A stretch of 64,000 bases of DNA from Sphaerisporangium fuscum (GCF_018531465.1 NZ_JAHDTF010000014.1:186001-250000); one strand, 5' to 3'. Numbered from the stretch's first letter, positions 48,271-57,024 are shown. The notes: generated by a model not told the origin, from the letters alone. Numbers and translations: made by a program.

Positions 48271-48333
48271 ATGTCGAAGGTCGAGCTGTACGCGGCGATC
48301 CGCCGTGACACACGCGCCGGATGCCGGCCGCAG
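48271..48333 (+). pseudogene. IS21-family transposase (istA), 5' fragment
   Basis: ATG followed by 'SKVELYAAIRRDTRAG', the N-terminus of actinobacterial IS21 IstA proteins ('KVELFAAIRRD-R'), then coding similarity ends. The middle and end of an istA gene lie at 50532-51260 in the same orientation, so the element was split or partly deleted. The rest of 48062-48394 shows no gene. Confidence 0.6.
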
Positions 48334-48394
48334 GTCCGCCCCACAGGCGCAGGACCCGGTGGCCGCTCACCGGGGTCACTGCGCGGTCGCGGGC

Positions 48395-49045
48395 TCAGGT
48401 CACGGTGAAGGTGAGCGGGCCGGCCAGGGTGCTGTAACCGTCCTTGTCACCCTTGATGAACAAGGTCTCTTCCTGCGACTGGTCCGGTGATTTGATCATC
48501 ACGGCGTGGTCGAAGTCGGCCCTCATGTCCGAGGGCACATTCAGCCAGCTCCATTTGGGCATGTCGACCAGGGCGCCTTTGTAGGTACAGCCGCCGTTGG
48601 CCCCCCACTCGATGATCGCGCACTGGCTCCCCTTGAACAGCATGGTGCTGTCGTCCGGCAGTCCCATGACGGCGTCGAGGCCGCTGCGAAACCCGTCCGG
48701 GATGTGGCGCCCGAAGTCCGGTAGATCGATGATCGGCCCCTGATATCTGGCCGCGACGCCCCACTCCCAGTCCAGACACTTGTCTTCGTCGATGAATATC
48801 GTCCGCCGAGCTCCTGTGGTACCCCGCACTTCGAACGCCGCGTCGCTATAGGTGACGAACGGCTCGGGTATCCCGGCCAGTTGCTTGTCGTAGGCGTCCA
48901 GCAGCCGCCCTGCGGAGATCAGCCTCTCCAGGTTGATCTTCGCGACCTGGCCGTCCCGGAGAAACAGCGCTTCCCATGGATCTTGCCGGCCCGGAATGAT
49001 CGCCTTGAACCCTGTGGGCTTCGTCGTCCGCACGAACTGCACCAT
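48395..49045 (-). CDS. Hemopexin-repeat-like protein
   Basis: 216 residues. Repeats such as 'GLDAVMGLPDDSTMLFKGSQCAIIEW' and 'DFDHAVMIKSPDQSQEETLFIKGDKDGY' have the D-A-x(n)-[YF]-F-K-G-x-x-[YC] pattern of hemopexin-like blades; 'DPWEALFLRDGQVAKINLERL' and 'SDAAFEVRGTTGARRTIFIDEDKCLDWEW' may be the other blades. No signal peptide, so cytoplasmic or released by lysis. Lies within the split IS21 region, with lower GC than the flanks. Bacterial hemopexin-like proteins are occasionally insecticidal or binding proteins; role unknown here. Confidence 0.55.
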   Translation of the reverse strand: MVQFVRTTKPTGFKAIIPGRQDPWEALFLRDGQVAKINLERLISAGRLLDAYDKQLAGIPEPFVTYSDAAFEVRGTTGARRTIFIDEDKCLDWEWGVAARYQGPIIDLPDFGRHIPDGFRSGLDAVMGLPDDSTMLFKGSQCAIIEWGANGGCTYKGALVDMPKWSWLNVPSDMRADFDHAVMIKSPDQSQEETLFIKGDKDGYSTLAGPLTFTVT

Positions 49046-49489
49046 CCCTGCGCCTCCTGGCCGGGCCCTGGAGGGCCCACGCCGGTGACGTTAAGGGATC
49101 ACGAACGACGATCACAATAACCACAAAATGGCAGGTTGGACCGAAACAAACGGGATGGACACCTCATGTCCATTGCGGACGCCGATAATTTTTCGGTTTC
49201 GCGCTCGGCCGCGACCAGCAGAGCCCGCGCCACCTTCTCTGCCTCGGCGTGAATTCGCAGGTCCGGGTTGAAGCGCCCAAGCCTCACCCCGGCCGCACAA
49301 GGGGGAGATCACATCCGTTCTGCCACCCCGCCCCATCAGCACCGGAAGAAGATCACCGTAAACATCACCATCGCGTGGCCTCATCCGGCCAGCACCAGCG
49401 CAGCGGCAGTGATCATGAAGCCGTCCGTGCCCAGGTGCCCTTACTCCGGGTAGGGACATGACGGCATCCAGGCTCCGATTTCAGACAGC
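49046..49489. other. Low-GC stretch without supported gene
   Basis: About 440 bases, AT-richer than the surroundings at 49090-49200. Short frames only; a minus-strand run at about 49200-49290 ('RFNPDLRIHAEAEKVARALLVAAERE') looks protein-like but has no clear context. Probably acquired or decayed DNA. Confidence 0.4.
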
Positions 49490-49819
49490 ATGCTGAGAAA
49501 AGGATTCGAGCATGCGGAAGATCGGGATTCCCATGGCGGCCATGCACATGACCAGCATCGAGCCGCCGATTCCAAAGAAGGTCCCAAGCTCCGGCGCGAG
49601 ATGCACCGCAGGATGCTCGGCAACGGCTACTGCGCCCGCCCAGTCGAGATGGACTGCCCTTTCGAGTCGATCTGCGAGTCATGCACCTTCTTCGTGACGA
49701 CCATCGAGTTCCGCCCGACCCTGGAACGCCAGCGAGACGATGCGGCGGCCAAGGGCCAAGTCGCTCGTGAGCAGATCTTCAACAGGCTCCTCAACCGGCT
49801 CGACGGGGAAGCTTCCTGA
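49490..49819 (+). pseudogene. Tyrosine-recombinase-type integrase, C-terminal remnant
   Basis: Frame of 109 codons whose second half, 'MHRRMLGNGYCARPVEMDC', 'FESICESCTFFVTTIEFRP' and 'LERQRDDAAAKGQVAREQIF', is the cysteine-rich C-terminal tail typical of actinobacterial site-specific integrases ('C-TRPxELDC..E-CE-CTFF'). The catalytic core (R-H-R-Y) is absent from the window, so this is a 3' fragment. Marks past integration at this locus. Confidence 0.65.
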
Positions 49820-49893
49820 ACTCGTCTTCAAACCTCGAAGGAGGTCCATGGCAGCCTGGGCAGACCCCGTGGACACCCAATGCCAAATCGAAG

Positions 49894-50463
49894 ATGGTAG
49901 GCGGCATGCTCACCGTGTTGCTGCCCCTGATTACGCTTGTCCTCGGCTTCGTCTCGAGTTACCTGCTAGAACTGTTCCGCACCCGCTGGACCAGACAGAA
50001 CACGCAGGACACTCGCAACGCTGAGCGTCAACAAGCCGAACACTTAGATCGAGTCGCATTCGAGCGTGATGGGCTCCGCGCCATGCACGCGGCCATTCAC
50101 GACCTGCTAAGCAGGGTGAACGCGATCGCCATGGCACAGGCCAAGGCGGAAGCCGCCGGACTGGACTGGCGTGAGAGCGACGGTGGCCAAGAGTTGCGCG
50201 CGGCAGCCATGCATGCGAACGTGCGGTGCAGTCACGAGTCCGCCCTCCTTCTGCATCCTCCAGTGATCGAAGCGGTGGAGCGCCTGACATCGACCGCCTA
50301 CCCGATGTACTGGACGCGCGAGTCCGGAATGGATCCCAGTCACAACGGCGAGTTCTATGGGGCGGCCACAGCCGCAGGGAAGGCCATCGCTACCAGGCTT
50401 CGCGAGCTATACGGCTTCCCGGCGAGCACAGCGTCGCCGGATTTGCAGCCGTCGGGGGCGTAA
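49894..50463 (+). CDS. Small membrane-anchored coiled-coil protein
   Basis: 189 residues. One N-terminal TM helix ('MLTVLLPLITLVLGFVSSYLLELF', about 5-27) followed by a charged cytoplasmic domain ('RQNTQDTRNAERQQAEHLDRVAFERDGLRAMHAAIHDLLSRV') and a globular helical end. Initiation may be at the ATG four codons further in. No family recognised. Lies inside the mobile-element graveyard, with codon use less GC-biased than its neighbours, suggesting transfer. Confidence 0.55.
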   Translation: MVGGMLTVLLPLITLVLGFVSSYLLELFRTRWTRQNTQDTRNAERQQAEHLDRVAFERDGLRAMHAAIHDLLSRVNAIAMAQAKAEAAGLDWRESDGGQELRAAAMHANVRCSHESALLLHPPVIEAVERLTSTAYPMYWTRESGMDPSHNGEFYGAATAAGKAIATRLRELYGFPASTASPDLQPSGA

Positions 50464-50531
50464 CACGATTGCTGGTAAGCCCTCACCGCTGCGGATGGCT
50501 TGCTTGACATCGAGACCCGCATATTAGAGGC

Positions 50532-51260
50532 GTGCCGACCGGCCAGATCCGCTACGACAACCTCGAGGCCGCCGTCGCCCGGGTGCTGGGGTTCTCCCCC
50601 GTCCGGGTGGAGACCGCGCGCTGGACAGCGTTTCGCTCCCACTACGGCATCGAGCCGTTCGACTGCCAGCCCGGCAAGCAGGGCGCGCACGAGAAGGGCG
50701 GAGTGGAGGGCGACATCGGCTGGTTTCACCGCAACCACTTGGTGCCGATCCCCGAGGTCGCCTCGCTGGCCGAGCTGAACATGATGATCGACGCCTGGGA
50801 CCGGGCCGACGAGGAGCGCCGGATCGGCAGCCGGGATCCGCACCGTCGGCGAGTACTTCGCCGTCGAGGCGCCGCTGCTCGAACCACTGCCCGTCGAGCC
50901 TTTCGAGACCGGCCTGCTGCTGTCGCCGCGGGTGGACCGCCACAGCCAGATCACCGTGCGCGCCAACCGCTACTCCGTGCCTGCCCGCCTGATCGGCCGA
51001 CGCGTCCGGGTCATGCTGCACGCCTGCGAGCTCATCGTCTACGACGGCCGCGAAGGGGTCGCCCGGCACGAGCGGCTGCCGGCCAGGCGGCAAGCCGCCT
51101 GGAGCTGGACCACTACCTGGAAGTCCTCATCCGCAAGCCCGGCGCCCTGCCCTGAGCCACCGTGTTGGAGCAGGCGCGGGCGGCGGGCAAGTTCACCCCC
51201 GTGCACGACGAGTGGTGGGCGGCGCGCAGAGCCCACGCCGTCGCCCTGGAGGCCCGCGAT
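50532..51260 (+). pseudogene. IS21-family transposase (istA), frameshifted middle and 3' part
   Basis: Three successive frames give contiguous IstA sequence. 'RSHYGIEPFDCQPGKQGAHE' and 'NHLVPIPEVASLAELN' come first, then after a shift at about 50835 'VDRHSQITVRANRYSVPARL'. After another shift near 51085 'LELDHYLEVLIRKPGALP' and 'KFTPVHDEWWAA' follow. The catalytic DDE core start is missing. No istB follows. Inactive. Confidence 0.8.
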
Positions 51261-51347
51261 ATCCCTCATGCCTTGAGACCTGTGATGTCCGGATCTGTGG
51301 GCTAGTGGTCCTTGTGGACTTTTGCGGCGAACCGTGAGGCTGGTGGG

Positions 51348-52319
51348 GTGCTCGATGTAGTTGTGGCCGTCTACGACGGGGTGGTGCTGCTCGATGCGGC
51401 CGGACCGGTGCAGGTTCTGCACGGGTCCGGCGGCTACCGGGTCCGGCTTGCTTCGGTCGATGGGCGGCCGGTGCGTACGGATGCCGGTGTGCCGCTGGGG
51501 GCCGACCTGGCTCTGGGCGAGTGCGAAGGTCCGATCGACACGTTGCTGGTGCCGGGGTACGCGCCGCCGGACGGCGACCGCCCTGGGGAGGCGTTCTCAT
51601 ACCTGCTGCGTGACATCGGCGGTCGCGCGCGCCGGGTGGCGTCGGTGTGCACGGGTGCGCTCCTGCTGGCGGAGGTCGGCCTGCTCGACGGGCGACGGGC
51701 CACCACACACTGGGCGGCCTGCGCCGAGTTGGAGTCCCGGTTCCCGCGGGTCACCGTGGAGCGCGACGCCATCTTCGTCCGCGATGGACCGGTCGTGACC
51801 TCGGCGGGCGTCACCGCCGGAATCGATCTGGCGCTGGCGCTTGTGGAGGAGGACCACGGACCGGACCTCGCGCGGGCGGTGGCCAAGTACATGGTCGTGT
51901 TCCTGCAGCGGCCGGGCGGCCAGTCGCAGTTCAGCGTTCGCGTGGCCGTCCCCGCGACGCGTCACCCGGCGCTGCGCCGCCTGCTGGACGCGGTCGTGGC
52001 CGACCCGGCGGCAGAGCACACGCTGGCCGCGATGGCGGCCCAGGTCACGGTCAGCGAACGCCATCTGACCCGGTTGTTTCGTCGTGAGATCGGGCTCACC
52101 CCCGGCCAGTACGTCGAGCGGATCCGGGTGGAGGCCGCGCAGGCCCTCCTGGAGACCAGTGCCGAACCCGTGGCGTCGATCGCCCGCAGGTGCGGTCTCG
52201 GATCCGACGAGACGATGCGCCGTACGTTCCTGAAGGTCCTGGGCACCACTCCGACCGCCTACCGCCAGCGCTTCCGCAGCATCTCCCATTCGCCGCTGAT
52301 CCCGAAGGAGAACAGATGA
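51348..52319 (+). CDS. GlxA-type AraC-family regulator (DJ-1/PfpI domain plus AraC HTH)
   Basis: 323 residues from GTG. DJ-1/PfpI-like domain (1-180) with 'LLVPGYAPPDGDRPGEAF' and nucleophile-elbow-like 'ASVCTGALLLAEVGLLDGRRATTHW'. AraC double HTH at about 225-320: 'HTLAAMAAQVTVSERHLTRLFRREIGLTPGQYVERIRVEAAQALLETS' and 'RRCGLGSDETMRRTFLKVLGTTPTAYRQRF'. Stop overlaps the next start (ATGA), so it probably controls or accompanies the HD-domain gene. Confidence 0.9.
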   Translation: MLDVVVAVYDGVVLLDAAGPVQVLHGSGGYRVRLASVDGRPVRTDAGVPLGADLALGECEGPIDTLLVPGYAPPDGDRPGEAFSYLLRDIGGRARRVASVCTGALLLAEVGLLDGRRATTHWAACAELESRFPRVTVERDAIFVRDGPVVTSAGVTAGIDLALALVEEDHGPDLARAVAKYMVVFLQRPGGQSQFSVRVAVPATRHPALRRLLDAVVADPAAEHTLAAMAAQVTVSERHLTRLFRREIGLTPGQYVERIRVEAAQALLETSAEPVASIARRCGLGSDETMRRTFLKVLGTTPTAYRQRFRSISHSPLIPKENR

Positions 52320-53068
52320 GCTCGTCCCTGAACCGCCGCACACTGCTGGGAGCCGGCCTCGCCGGCGCCGCGAGCCTGGCCGTCGGCACGCCTCCCGCCC
52401 ACGCCAAGACTCCGCACACCGACCTGTCCTTTCCCGCCACACGCGTCGCCAAGGCGGCCCGACGACTGGTGACCGACTCGCAAAAGCCCTACCTGCGTAA
52501 CCACAGCCTGCGCAGCTTCCTCTTCGCCCGGGCGGCCGCCGCCAAGGCCGGACGCCTACCGGGCCGCGACTACGACGCCGAGGTCATGTTCCTCATCTGC
52601 GTGCTGCACGACATGGGCCTGACCGAACACGCCAACACCGGCCAGCGGTTCGAAGTCGACGGTGCCGACTTCGCCGCACGTTTTCTGGAGAAGCAGGGCA
52701 TCACCGATGCCCGCGTCGACACCGTCTGGGACGGCATCGCCCTGCACACCTCCTACGGCCTCCACGACTCGCCGGTGTTCACCCGTCGCCGCCCGCCGGA
52801 AATCACGATCGCGCAGAACGGCATCGGCATCGACCTGACCGGCGGCCCCGACGACCTACCCGCCGGATACGCCGCACGTGTGCATGCCGTCTACCCCCGC
52901 CACGGCGGCGCCCGCGCCCTGACCGACGCCATGATCGCGCAGTGCCTCGCCGATCCGCGCAAAGCCCCGCCCATGACCCTACCGGGCGAGGTCCTGCACC
53001 AGCGGCATCCCGAGACTCCCTACATCACCTGGGAAGACTTCCTCGACGCCAGCGGCTGGGACGACTGA
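52316..53068 (+). CDS. Tat-exported HD-domain protein
   Basis: 250 residues. N-terminal twin-arginine-type signal 'LNRRTLLGAGLAGAASLAVG' then 'TPPAHAK' cleavage region. HD-fold metal motif 'DAEVMFLICVLHDMGLTEHA' (H-D pair) with 'NHSLRSFLFARAAAAKAGR' providing the first His. Pattern resembles cyanamide-hydratase-like HD proteins, but exported. Coupled by ATGA to the GlxA-type regulator. Enzymatic role not certain. Confidence 0.8.
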   Translation: MSSSLNRRTLLGAGLAGAASLAVGTPPAHAKTPHTDLSFPATRVAKAARRLVTDSQKPYLRNHSLRSFLFARAAAAKAGRLPGRDYDAEVMFLICVLHDMGLTEHANTGQRFEVDGADFAARFLEKQGITDARVDTVWDGIALHTSYGLHDSPVFTRRRPPEITIAQNGIGIDLTGGPDDLPAGYAARVHAVYPRHGGARALTDAMIAQCLADPRKAPPMTLPGEVLHQRHPETPYITWEDFLDASGWDD

Positions 53069-53150
53069 CCGGGGCGTCAGCCCAAGGAACCGGAGGGCCT
53101 GACGCTCGCGTGCCGAGCTTCGGACGCCCTGACCGTGAGAAAGAGAGCTC

Positions 53151-53633
53151 ATGGAACAGTTGTCGCTGTCGGTGCATGTCATGGCCGCCATCGTGTTCGT
53201 CGGAGGCTCCGCAGTCGCGACGAGCCTGTTTCCCCGCTACGTCCCGGCCACTACCGGCATTCCACCGGACGTGGCCATGCCCGCTGCCCCGGGCCCCCCG
53301 CCGCAAGCGCCGGGAGAGCGCACCCGCGTCGTAGCCGTCGCGCTGCACCGCATCACTGGCGGATACCGCGCGTTTGGCCTGATCGTGCCCGCCGCGGGCA
53401 TCGTCCTGGCCTACGTCCAAGGCCGCAGTGGCGAGACCCTAGCCACGGTTCTCACCGCCGCCGCGGGCCTCCTGCTGGCGCCGCAGATCCATCCGCGCCG
53501 GCGCGACGCGCTCGCCAACCCCGGCAACCGCAACCGGCTGCGTCCGCTGCACATGCTCGCCGGCCTCTATGACCTGCTGTGGGCGGTCGTCCTTTTGATG
53601 ATCGTACGTCCCGGCTCGGCCACGGGAGCGTGA
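53151..53633 (+). CDS. Integral membrane protein (four TM)
   Basis: 160 residues: 'LSLSVHVMAAIVFVGGSAVATSLF', 'ITGGYRAFGLIVPAAGIVLAYVQG', 'LATVLTAAAGLLLAPQIHP', 'LHMLAGLYDLLWAVVLLMIV' are hydrophobic. Reminiscent of DUF2269-like or copper-resistance-type small membrane proteins with conserved His in TM1. GAAAGAGAG before the ATG. Third gene in the GlxA-HD group; function unknown. Confidence 0.65.
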   Translation: MEQLSLSVHVMAAIVFVGGSAVATSLFPRYVPATTGIPPDVAMPAAPGPPPQAPGERTRVVAVALHRITGGYRAFGLIVPAAGIVLAYVQGRSGETLATVLTAAAGLLLAPQIHPRRRDALANPGNRNRLRPLHMLAGLYDLLWAVVLLMIVRPGSATGA

Positions 53634-53639
53634 TTCACA

Positions 53640-53903
53640 GTGCGCACGCTGCGGATCGCGGTCGGCGTCGAGTGCTCCTCGTTGACGGTCCTGCTGATCA
53701 ACCTGTTCACCATCCACATGAAAGCGATCTCCTCCCTCGTCGGACCGCTGCACGGCGCGGCCTACCTCGCTGTCATCACGGCCACCGCGCTGGCCCCGTC
53801 CACCGCCTCATCCGGTGCTCGCTGGCGCGCCGCCATCCCCGCCATCGGTGGGCTCCTCGCACTGTGGCGACTTCGTGACCGCTCCCGAGCAAGCAATCCC
53901 TGA
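53640..53903 (+). CDS. Small membrane protein, DUF3817-like
   Basis: 87 residues from GTG, three hydrophobic segments ('SSLTVLLINLFTIHM', 'LVGPLHGAAYLAVITATALA', 'AAIPAIGGLLALWRL'). The 'VGPLHGAAYLA' segment matches the DUF3817/YdzA pattern ('G-x-x-H-G'). 6 bases after the previous gene, so co-transcribed. Confidence 0.65.
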   Translation: MRTLRIAVGVECSSLTVLLINLFTIHMKAISSLVGPLHGAAYLAVITATALAPSTASSGARWRAAIPAIGGLLALWRLRDRSRASNP

Positions 53904-53945
53904 CCGGCAGCCCGAAGGAGACCGGCGCGAACGACACATTGTGAG

Positions 53946-53969
53946 TTCTAGCCTGTTTCCCAGCTAGAA
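53946..53969. terminator. Hairpin after the GlxA/HD/membrane operon
   Basis: TTCTAGC (53946-53952) and GCTAGAA (53963-53969) pair perfectly around a 10-base loop. It may end the operon; alternatively it is part of the adjacent IS3 remnant. Confidence 0.4.
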
Positions 53970-54218
53970 GGAGATGGCCTGGCACGGTGGGGTGTGATCC
54001 TCCCCGGTGCGCGGCAAGGATCATGGTCCTTGATCGCCCGACAGGTGAAAAAGGGGATTTCCGTGATTGAGCTACGGCACCCCATCCGGCGTCGGCTGGT
54101 GCTCCTGCCTGGTGGAGAGCCTGGCGACCGCGGACTCGCGGTCGCCGTGGGTGGGAAGCGTGTCGCGGCGGGCGGTGTGCGGCGGGCATGCCCCTGATGA
54201 GGAGAGAGGGTACGAGAG

Positions 54219-54426
54219 CCCGGTGACCTGCTGGTACGGGACTTCACCGCGGACGCCCGAAGCGCCGCTGGGTCGGGACGTCACGTATGTGGTCACCGCT
54301 GCCGGATGGGCGTACACGGCGTTCGTGCAGGACTTGTTCTCCCGGGCGGTTGTGGGCCGGCAGGTCGCCGATCACCTTGGCGCCGACTTGGCTTTGGACA
54401 CGCTCGACTTGATACTGAGTCCGTGA
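54219..54426 (+). pseudogene. IS3-family transposase (rve domain) fragment, frameshifted
   Basis: 'DLLVRDFTADA' in one frame, then after a shift 'DVTYVVTAAGWAYTAFVQDL', 'FSRAVVGRQVADHLGADLAL' in another: the start of the DDE/rve catalytic domain of IS3 OrfB ('W-x-T-DVTYV...A-VxDLFSR-xVGW'). The rest of the element is gone. Its last stop overlaps the start of the next gene. Confidence 0.75.
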
Positions 54427-55019
54427 TCAATGAGCTGGTGCAGCGTCAGGAAGTCCTCCAGGCCGAGGCGGGCACCGTGAGCCTCGACCTGCGATTGGAC
54501 GAGCGGCTGTCCGCGTTGGGCTCGCCGGTATGGGTGGGCAGCGCTGCGCTTGGCTTGATGGTTCGCCGCGACCTGGACATCACTGTCGCCTGTCCGGCCC
54601 TCGGCATCTCAGTCACTGAGGCCGTCGCGCAATTCGGCGCACGCTTGGCCGTGCATCCCCGCGTACGCCAGGTTCGGTTCCGCGATGACACCGGTCACTG
54701 GAACACAGACCCGGCCTATCCGGATGGCCTGTACCTCGGCGTTGAGTACCGCTCGGCGCAAGGAGACGAATGGACCCTGGACATCTGGTTCGTGGACGAA
54801 CCCGAACGCCAGCCGGACCTCGCGGATCTGCGCACGATACCTCCGCGGCTCACTCCGGAGACTCGAATGGCGATCTTGCAGATCAAGGACGCCTGGGCCG
54901 ATCGCGATGAGTACGGGAAGACCGTGCGGAGTGTCGATATCTACCAGTCAGTGCTGGATGACGGCGTCCGTACTCCAGAGCAGTTCAGCCGCTGGCACGG
55001 GCGCAGGGCAGCACCATGA
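54423..55019 (+). CDS. Nucleotidyltransferase-fold-like hypothetical protein
   Basis: 198 residues. 'SPVWVGSAALGLMVRRDLDITVACPALG' (about 35-62) has the G-S-x(n)-R-D-x-D pattern of NTase-fold proteins. The remainder ('LDIWFVDEPERQPDLADLRTIPPRLTPETRMAILQIKDAWADR') is typical of a conserved actinobacterial family of unknown role. GTG start overlaps the stop of the IS3 fragment, so the native 5' end and promoter may have been lost and the start is uncertain. Confidence 0.6.
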   Translation: MINELVQRQEVLQAEAGTVSLDLRLDERLSALGSPVWVGSAALGLMVRRDLDITVACPALGISVTEAVAQFGARLAVHPRVRQVRFRDDTGHWNTDPAYPDGLYLGVEYRSAQGDEWTLDIWFVDEPERQPDLADLRTIPPRLTPETRMAILQIKDAWADRDEYGKTVRSVDIYQSVLDDGVRTPEQFSRWHGRRAAP

Positions 55020-55150
55020 ACCTCGACTTGAGCGGCTGAGCTCCGCGTGCCCGTTGCGCAGGTGGTCGACAAACCCCGACGATCACCATTCCGGCAACGG
55101 ACACGCGGCCGAGGACACGCGCGCCCGCCGTAGCTGGACGCGCGCCGGCC

Positions 55151-55603
55151 CTACCTCCGCGCGGCGAACTGGATCAGTTCGACCACGTGGCGGTCGGGAT
55201 CGAGCACGTACACGAGCCGCGCCCCGTCCCAGGGCCCGAGCCCTGACATCGTGATCGGCTCCCCGGTGAGCGGGTGGACCCCGGCCTCGGCCAGGCGTAC
55301 GAGCAGCCCGTCCAGGTCCTGGACGCCCAGGGCGACGTGCCCGCCCCCCGCGCTGCTGACCGGCGGCGCGACCGACGGCGGGCTCTTGGGCCTGCGGTAC
55401 TCCAGCAGCTCGATCATCTGCCCCTGGCCCGCGTCGAGCATGGCGAAGGCGAGCCAGGCGTCCTCGATGCCCGCCGCGCGGGCCTGCGCCTCACCCTGCT
55501 TGAGCAGCGGCATGCCGAGCAGGTCGCGGTAGAAGGTGAGCGAGAGCGCCAGGTCGGCGCAGGTGAGCCCCATGTGGTCGAGTACGGGCGTGGTGCTGGT
55601 CAT
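55151..55603 (-). CDS. VOC-family protein
   Basis: 150 residues. 'LDHMGLTCADLALSLTFYRDLLGMPLL' opens module 1 and 'GGGHVALGVQDLDGLLVRLAEAGVHPLTGEP' module 2; 'RLVYVLDPDRHVVELIQF' supplies the last metal ligand (Glu). H and E at the ligand positions suggest a metal enzyme of the epimerase/lyase/glyoxalase type. ATGA overlap with the upstream decarboxylase-like gene means co-translation, so it likely acts on the same pathway intermediate. Confidence 0.87.
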   Translation of the reverse strand: MTSTTPVLDHMGLTCADLALSLTFYRDLLGMPLLKQGEAQARAAGIEDAWLAFAMLDAGQGQMIELLEYRRPKSPPSVAPPVSSAGGGHVALGVQDLDGLLVRLAEAGVHPLTGEPITMSGLGPWDGARLVYVLDPDRHVVELIQFAARR

Positions 55604-57012
55604 CGGGCGGCTCCGGTGAAGGTGTGGTGGAGGTGGTCGGGGAGGGTGTCGCGGGCGAGAAGGTCCTCGATGCGCTCGGCCCGCCGTACCAGGTGGGCCT
55701 GCGCGCCGCTCACCAGCACGGTCGCGGGGCGGGGCAGCAGGTTGAGATTGCTCGCGTTCGCGTCGTTGTAGGCGCCGGTGAAGCAGAAGGCCAGCAGGTC
55801 GCCCGCGCTCATGTGGGGCAGCGTGGCGGTGCGCGCGAGCACGTCGGACATGCAGGAGCGGCCGACGACCCGGACGTCGACCGCGGTCTCGGTCTCCGGC
55901 AGCAGCACGGGGGTCACCGGCGGGCGGCCGGCCTGGTCGGAGATCTCCGCCAGGAACAGTTGCGTGGTGTCGGTCTCGTACCAGGTGAAGGGGAAGGGTT
56001 GGGTCTGGCGCTTCACGTTGAGCAGGGTCGCCACGTGGATGCCGCACGGCCCGAACAGCGCGCGGCCCGGCTCGACCTCCAAGGTGCGGCCCTCGACGCC
56101 GATGCCGCCCGACGCCAGGCCCTTGGCCAGGTTCTCGCAGACGACCTCGGCGTAGCGCTCGATCGACGGCGGGACCGGGGGGACGAAGCTCGGGTTGGCC
56201 CGGCCGAACCCCTCGACGTGCGGGGCGAATCCGCCGCCGACGTCGATGGTGTCCGGCGTCCAGCCGCCCCACAGCTCCGACACCTCGGCGGTCAGCTCAC
56301 CGAACCGCCTGCTGAACCCACCGATGACCGACAGGTCGGTGGTGTAGCGACCCATGTGCATCATCACGCCGGTGACCCGCAGTTCCGGCGCGGACAGCGC
56401 GCGACCGGCCTCGGCGAGGTCGTCGTAGGGGACGCCTGACTTGTAGGTGCCGTAGATGTCGGCGATCGGGACGCCGAAGGACTCCATCCGGGCGTCGGTC
56501 TCGCAGTAGGGCCGCAGCCGGATACGCAGGTTGGCCTGCTTGCCGACGGCGCGGGCCGCGGCCACCGCGAGTTCGATCTCCCGTACGTCGTCGATGGTGA
56601 CGCGGGCGCCGAGCGCCACGGCGCGCTCGATCGTGGCGCGGTCCTTGCCGGTGCCGTTGAGCGAGATCAGGGCGGGGTCGATCCCGGCACGGACCGCGAC
56701 CTCCAGCTCGCCCGGGCCGACCAGGTCGGCGCCCATGCCCTCCTGCGCGAGCACCCGTTGGAGTGCGAGCACGGGGTTGGCCTTGACCGCGGGCAGCACC
56801 GCGACCGGACCCCGGGGCCAGGCCCGCTCGAACGCGGCGCGGATGCGGCGCGCCCGGCGCCGCAGGGTGGACTCCGACAGCACGAACAGCGGTGCGGAGA
56901 ACCGCTCGACCAGGGCGTCCACCGGCACGTCCTCGATCAGCAGGCGGCCGGACTCGCGGCGGAGCATGCCGTCCGACAGCGCCACCGCATCGGCGTCATA
57001 GGATTCGCTCAT
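55600..57012 (-). CDS. PLP-dependent decarboxylase, alanine-racemase fold (DapDC-like)
   Basis: 470 residues. PLP lysine in 'VAVLPAVKANPVLAL' (K77), phosphate-binding 'TIDVGGGFAPHV', 'VEPGRALFGPCGIH', and an active-site Cys segment 'VVGRSCMSDVLA'. These match fold-type III diaminopimelate/ornithine decarboxylases. The usual 'HxGS' is replaced by 'HMGRYTTD', so the substrate is unlikely to be meso-DAP. ATG lies divergent to the tandem Lrp regulator and co-transcribed with a VOC gene. Probably decarboxylates an amino acid feeding the acyl-CoA pathway nearby (inference). Confidence 0.83.
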   Translation of the reverse strand: MSESYDADAVALSDGMLRRESGRLLIEDVPVDALVERFSAPLFVLSESTLRRRARRIRAAFERAWPRGPVAVLPAVKANPVLALQRVLAQEGMGADLVGPGELEVAVRAGIDPALISLNGTGKDRATIERAVALGARVTIDDVREIELAVAAARAVGKQANLRIRLRPYCETDARMESFGVPIADIYGTYKSGVPYDDLAEAGRALSAPELRVTGVMMHMGRYTTDLSVIGGFSRRFGELTAEVSELWGGWTPDTIDVGGGFAPHVEGFGRANPSFVPPVPPSIERYAEVVCENLAKGLASGGIGVEGRTLEVEPGRALFGPCGIHVATLLNVKRQTQPFPFTWYETDTTQLFLAEISDQAGRPPVTPVLLPETETAVDVRVVGRSCMSDVLARTATLPHMSAGDLLAFCFTGAYNDANASNLNLLPRPATVLVSGAQAHLVRRAERIEDLLARDTLPDHLHHTFTGAAR

Positions 57013-57024
57013 GCATGGCAAAAT

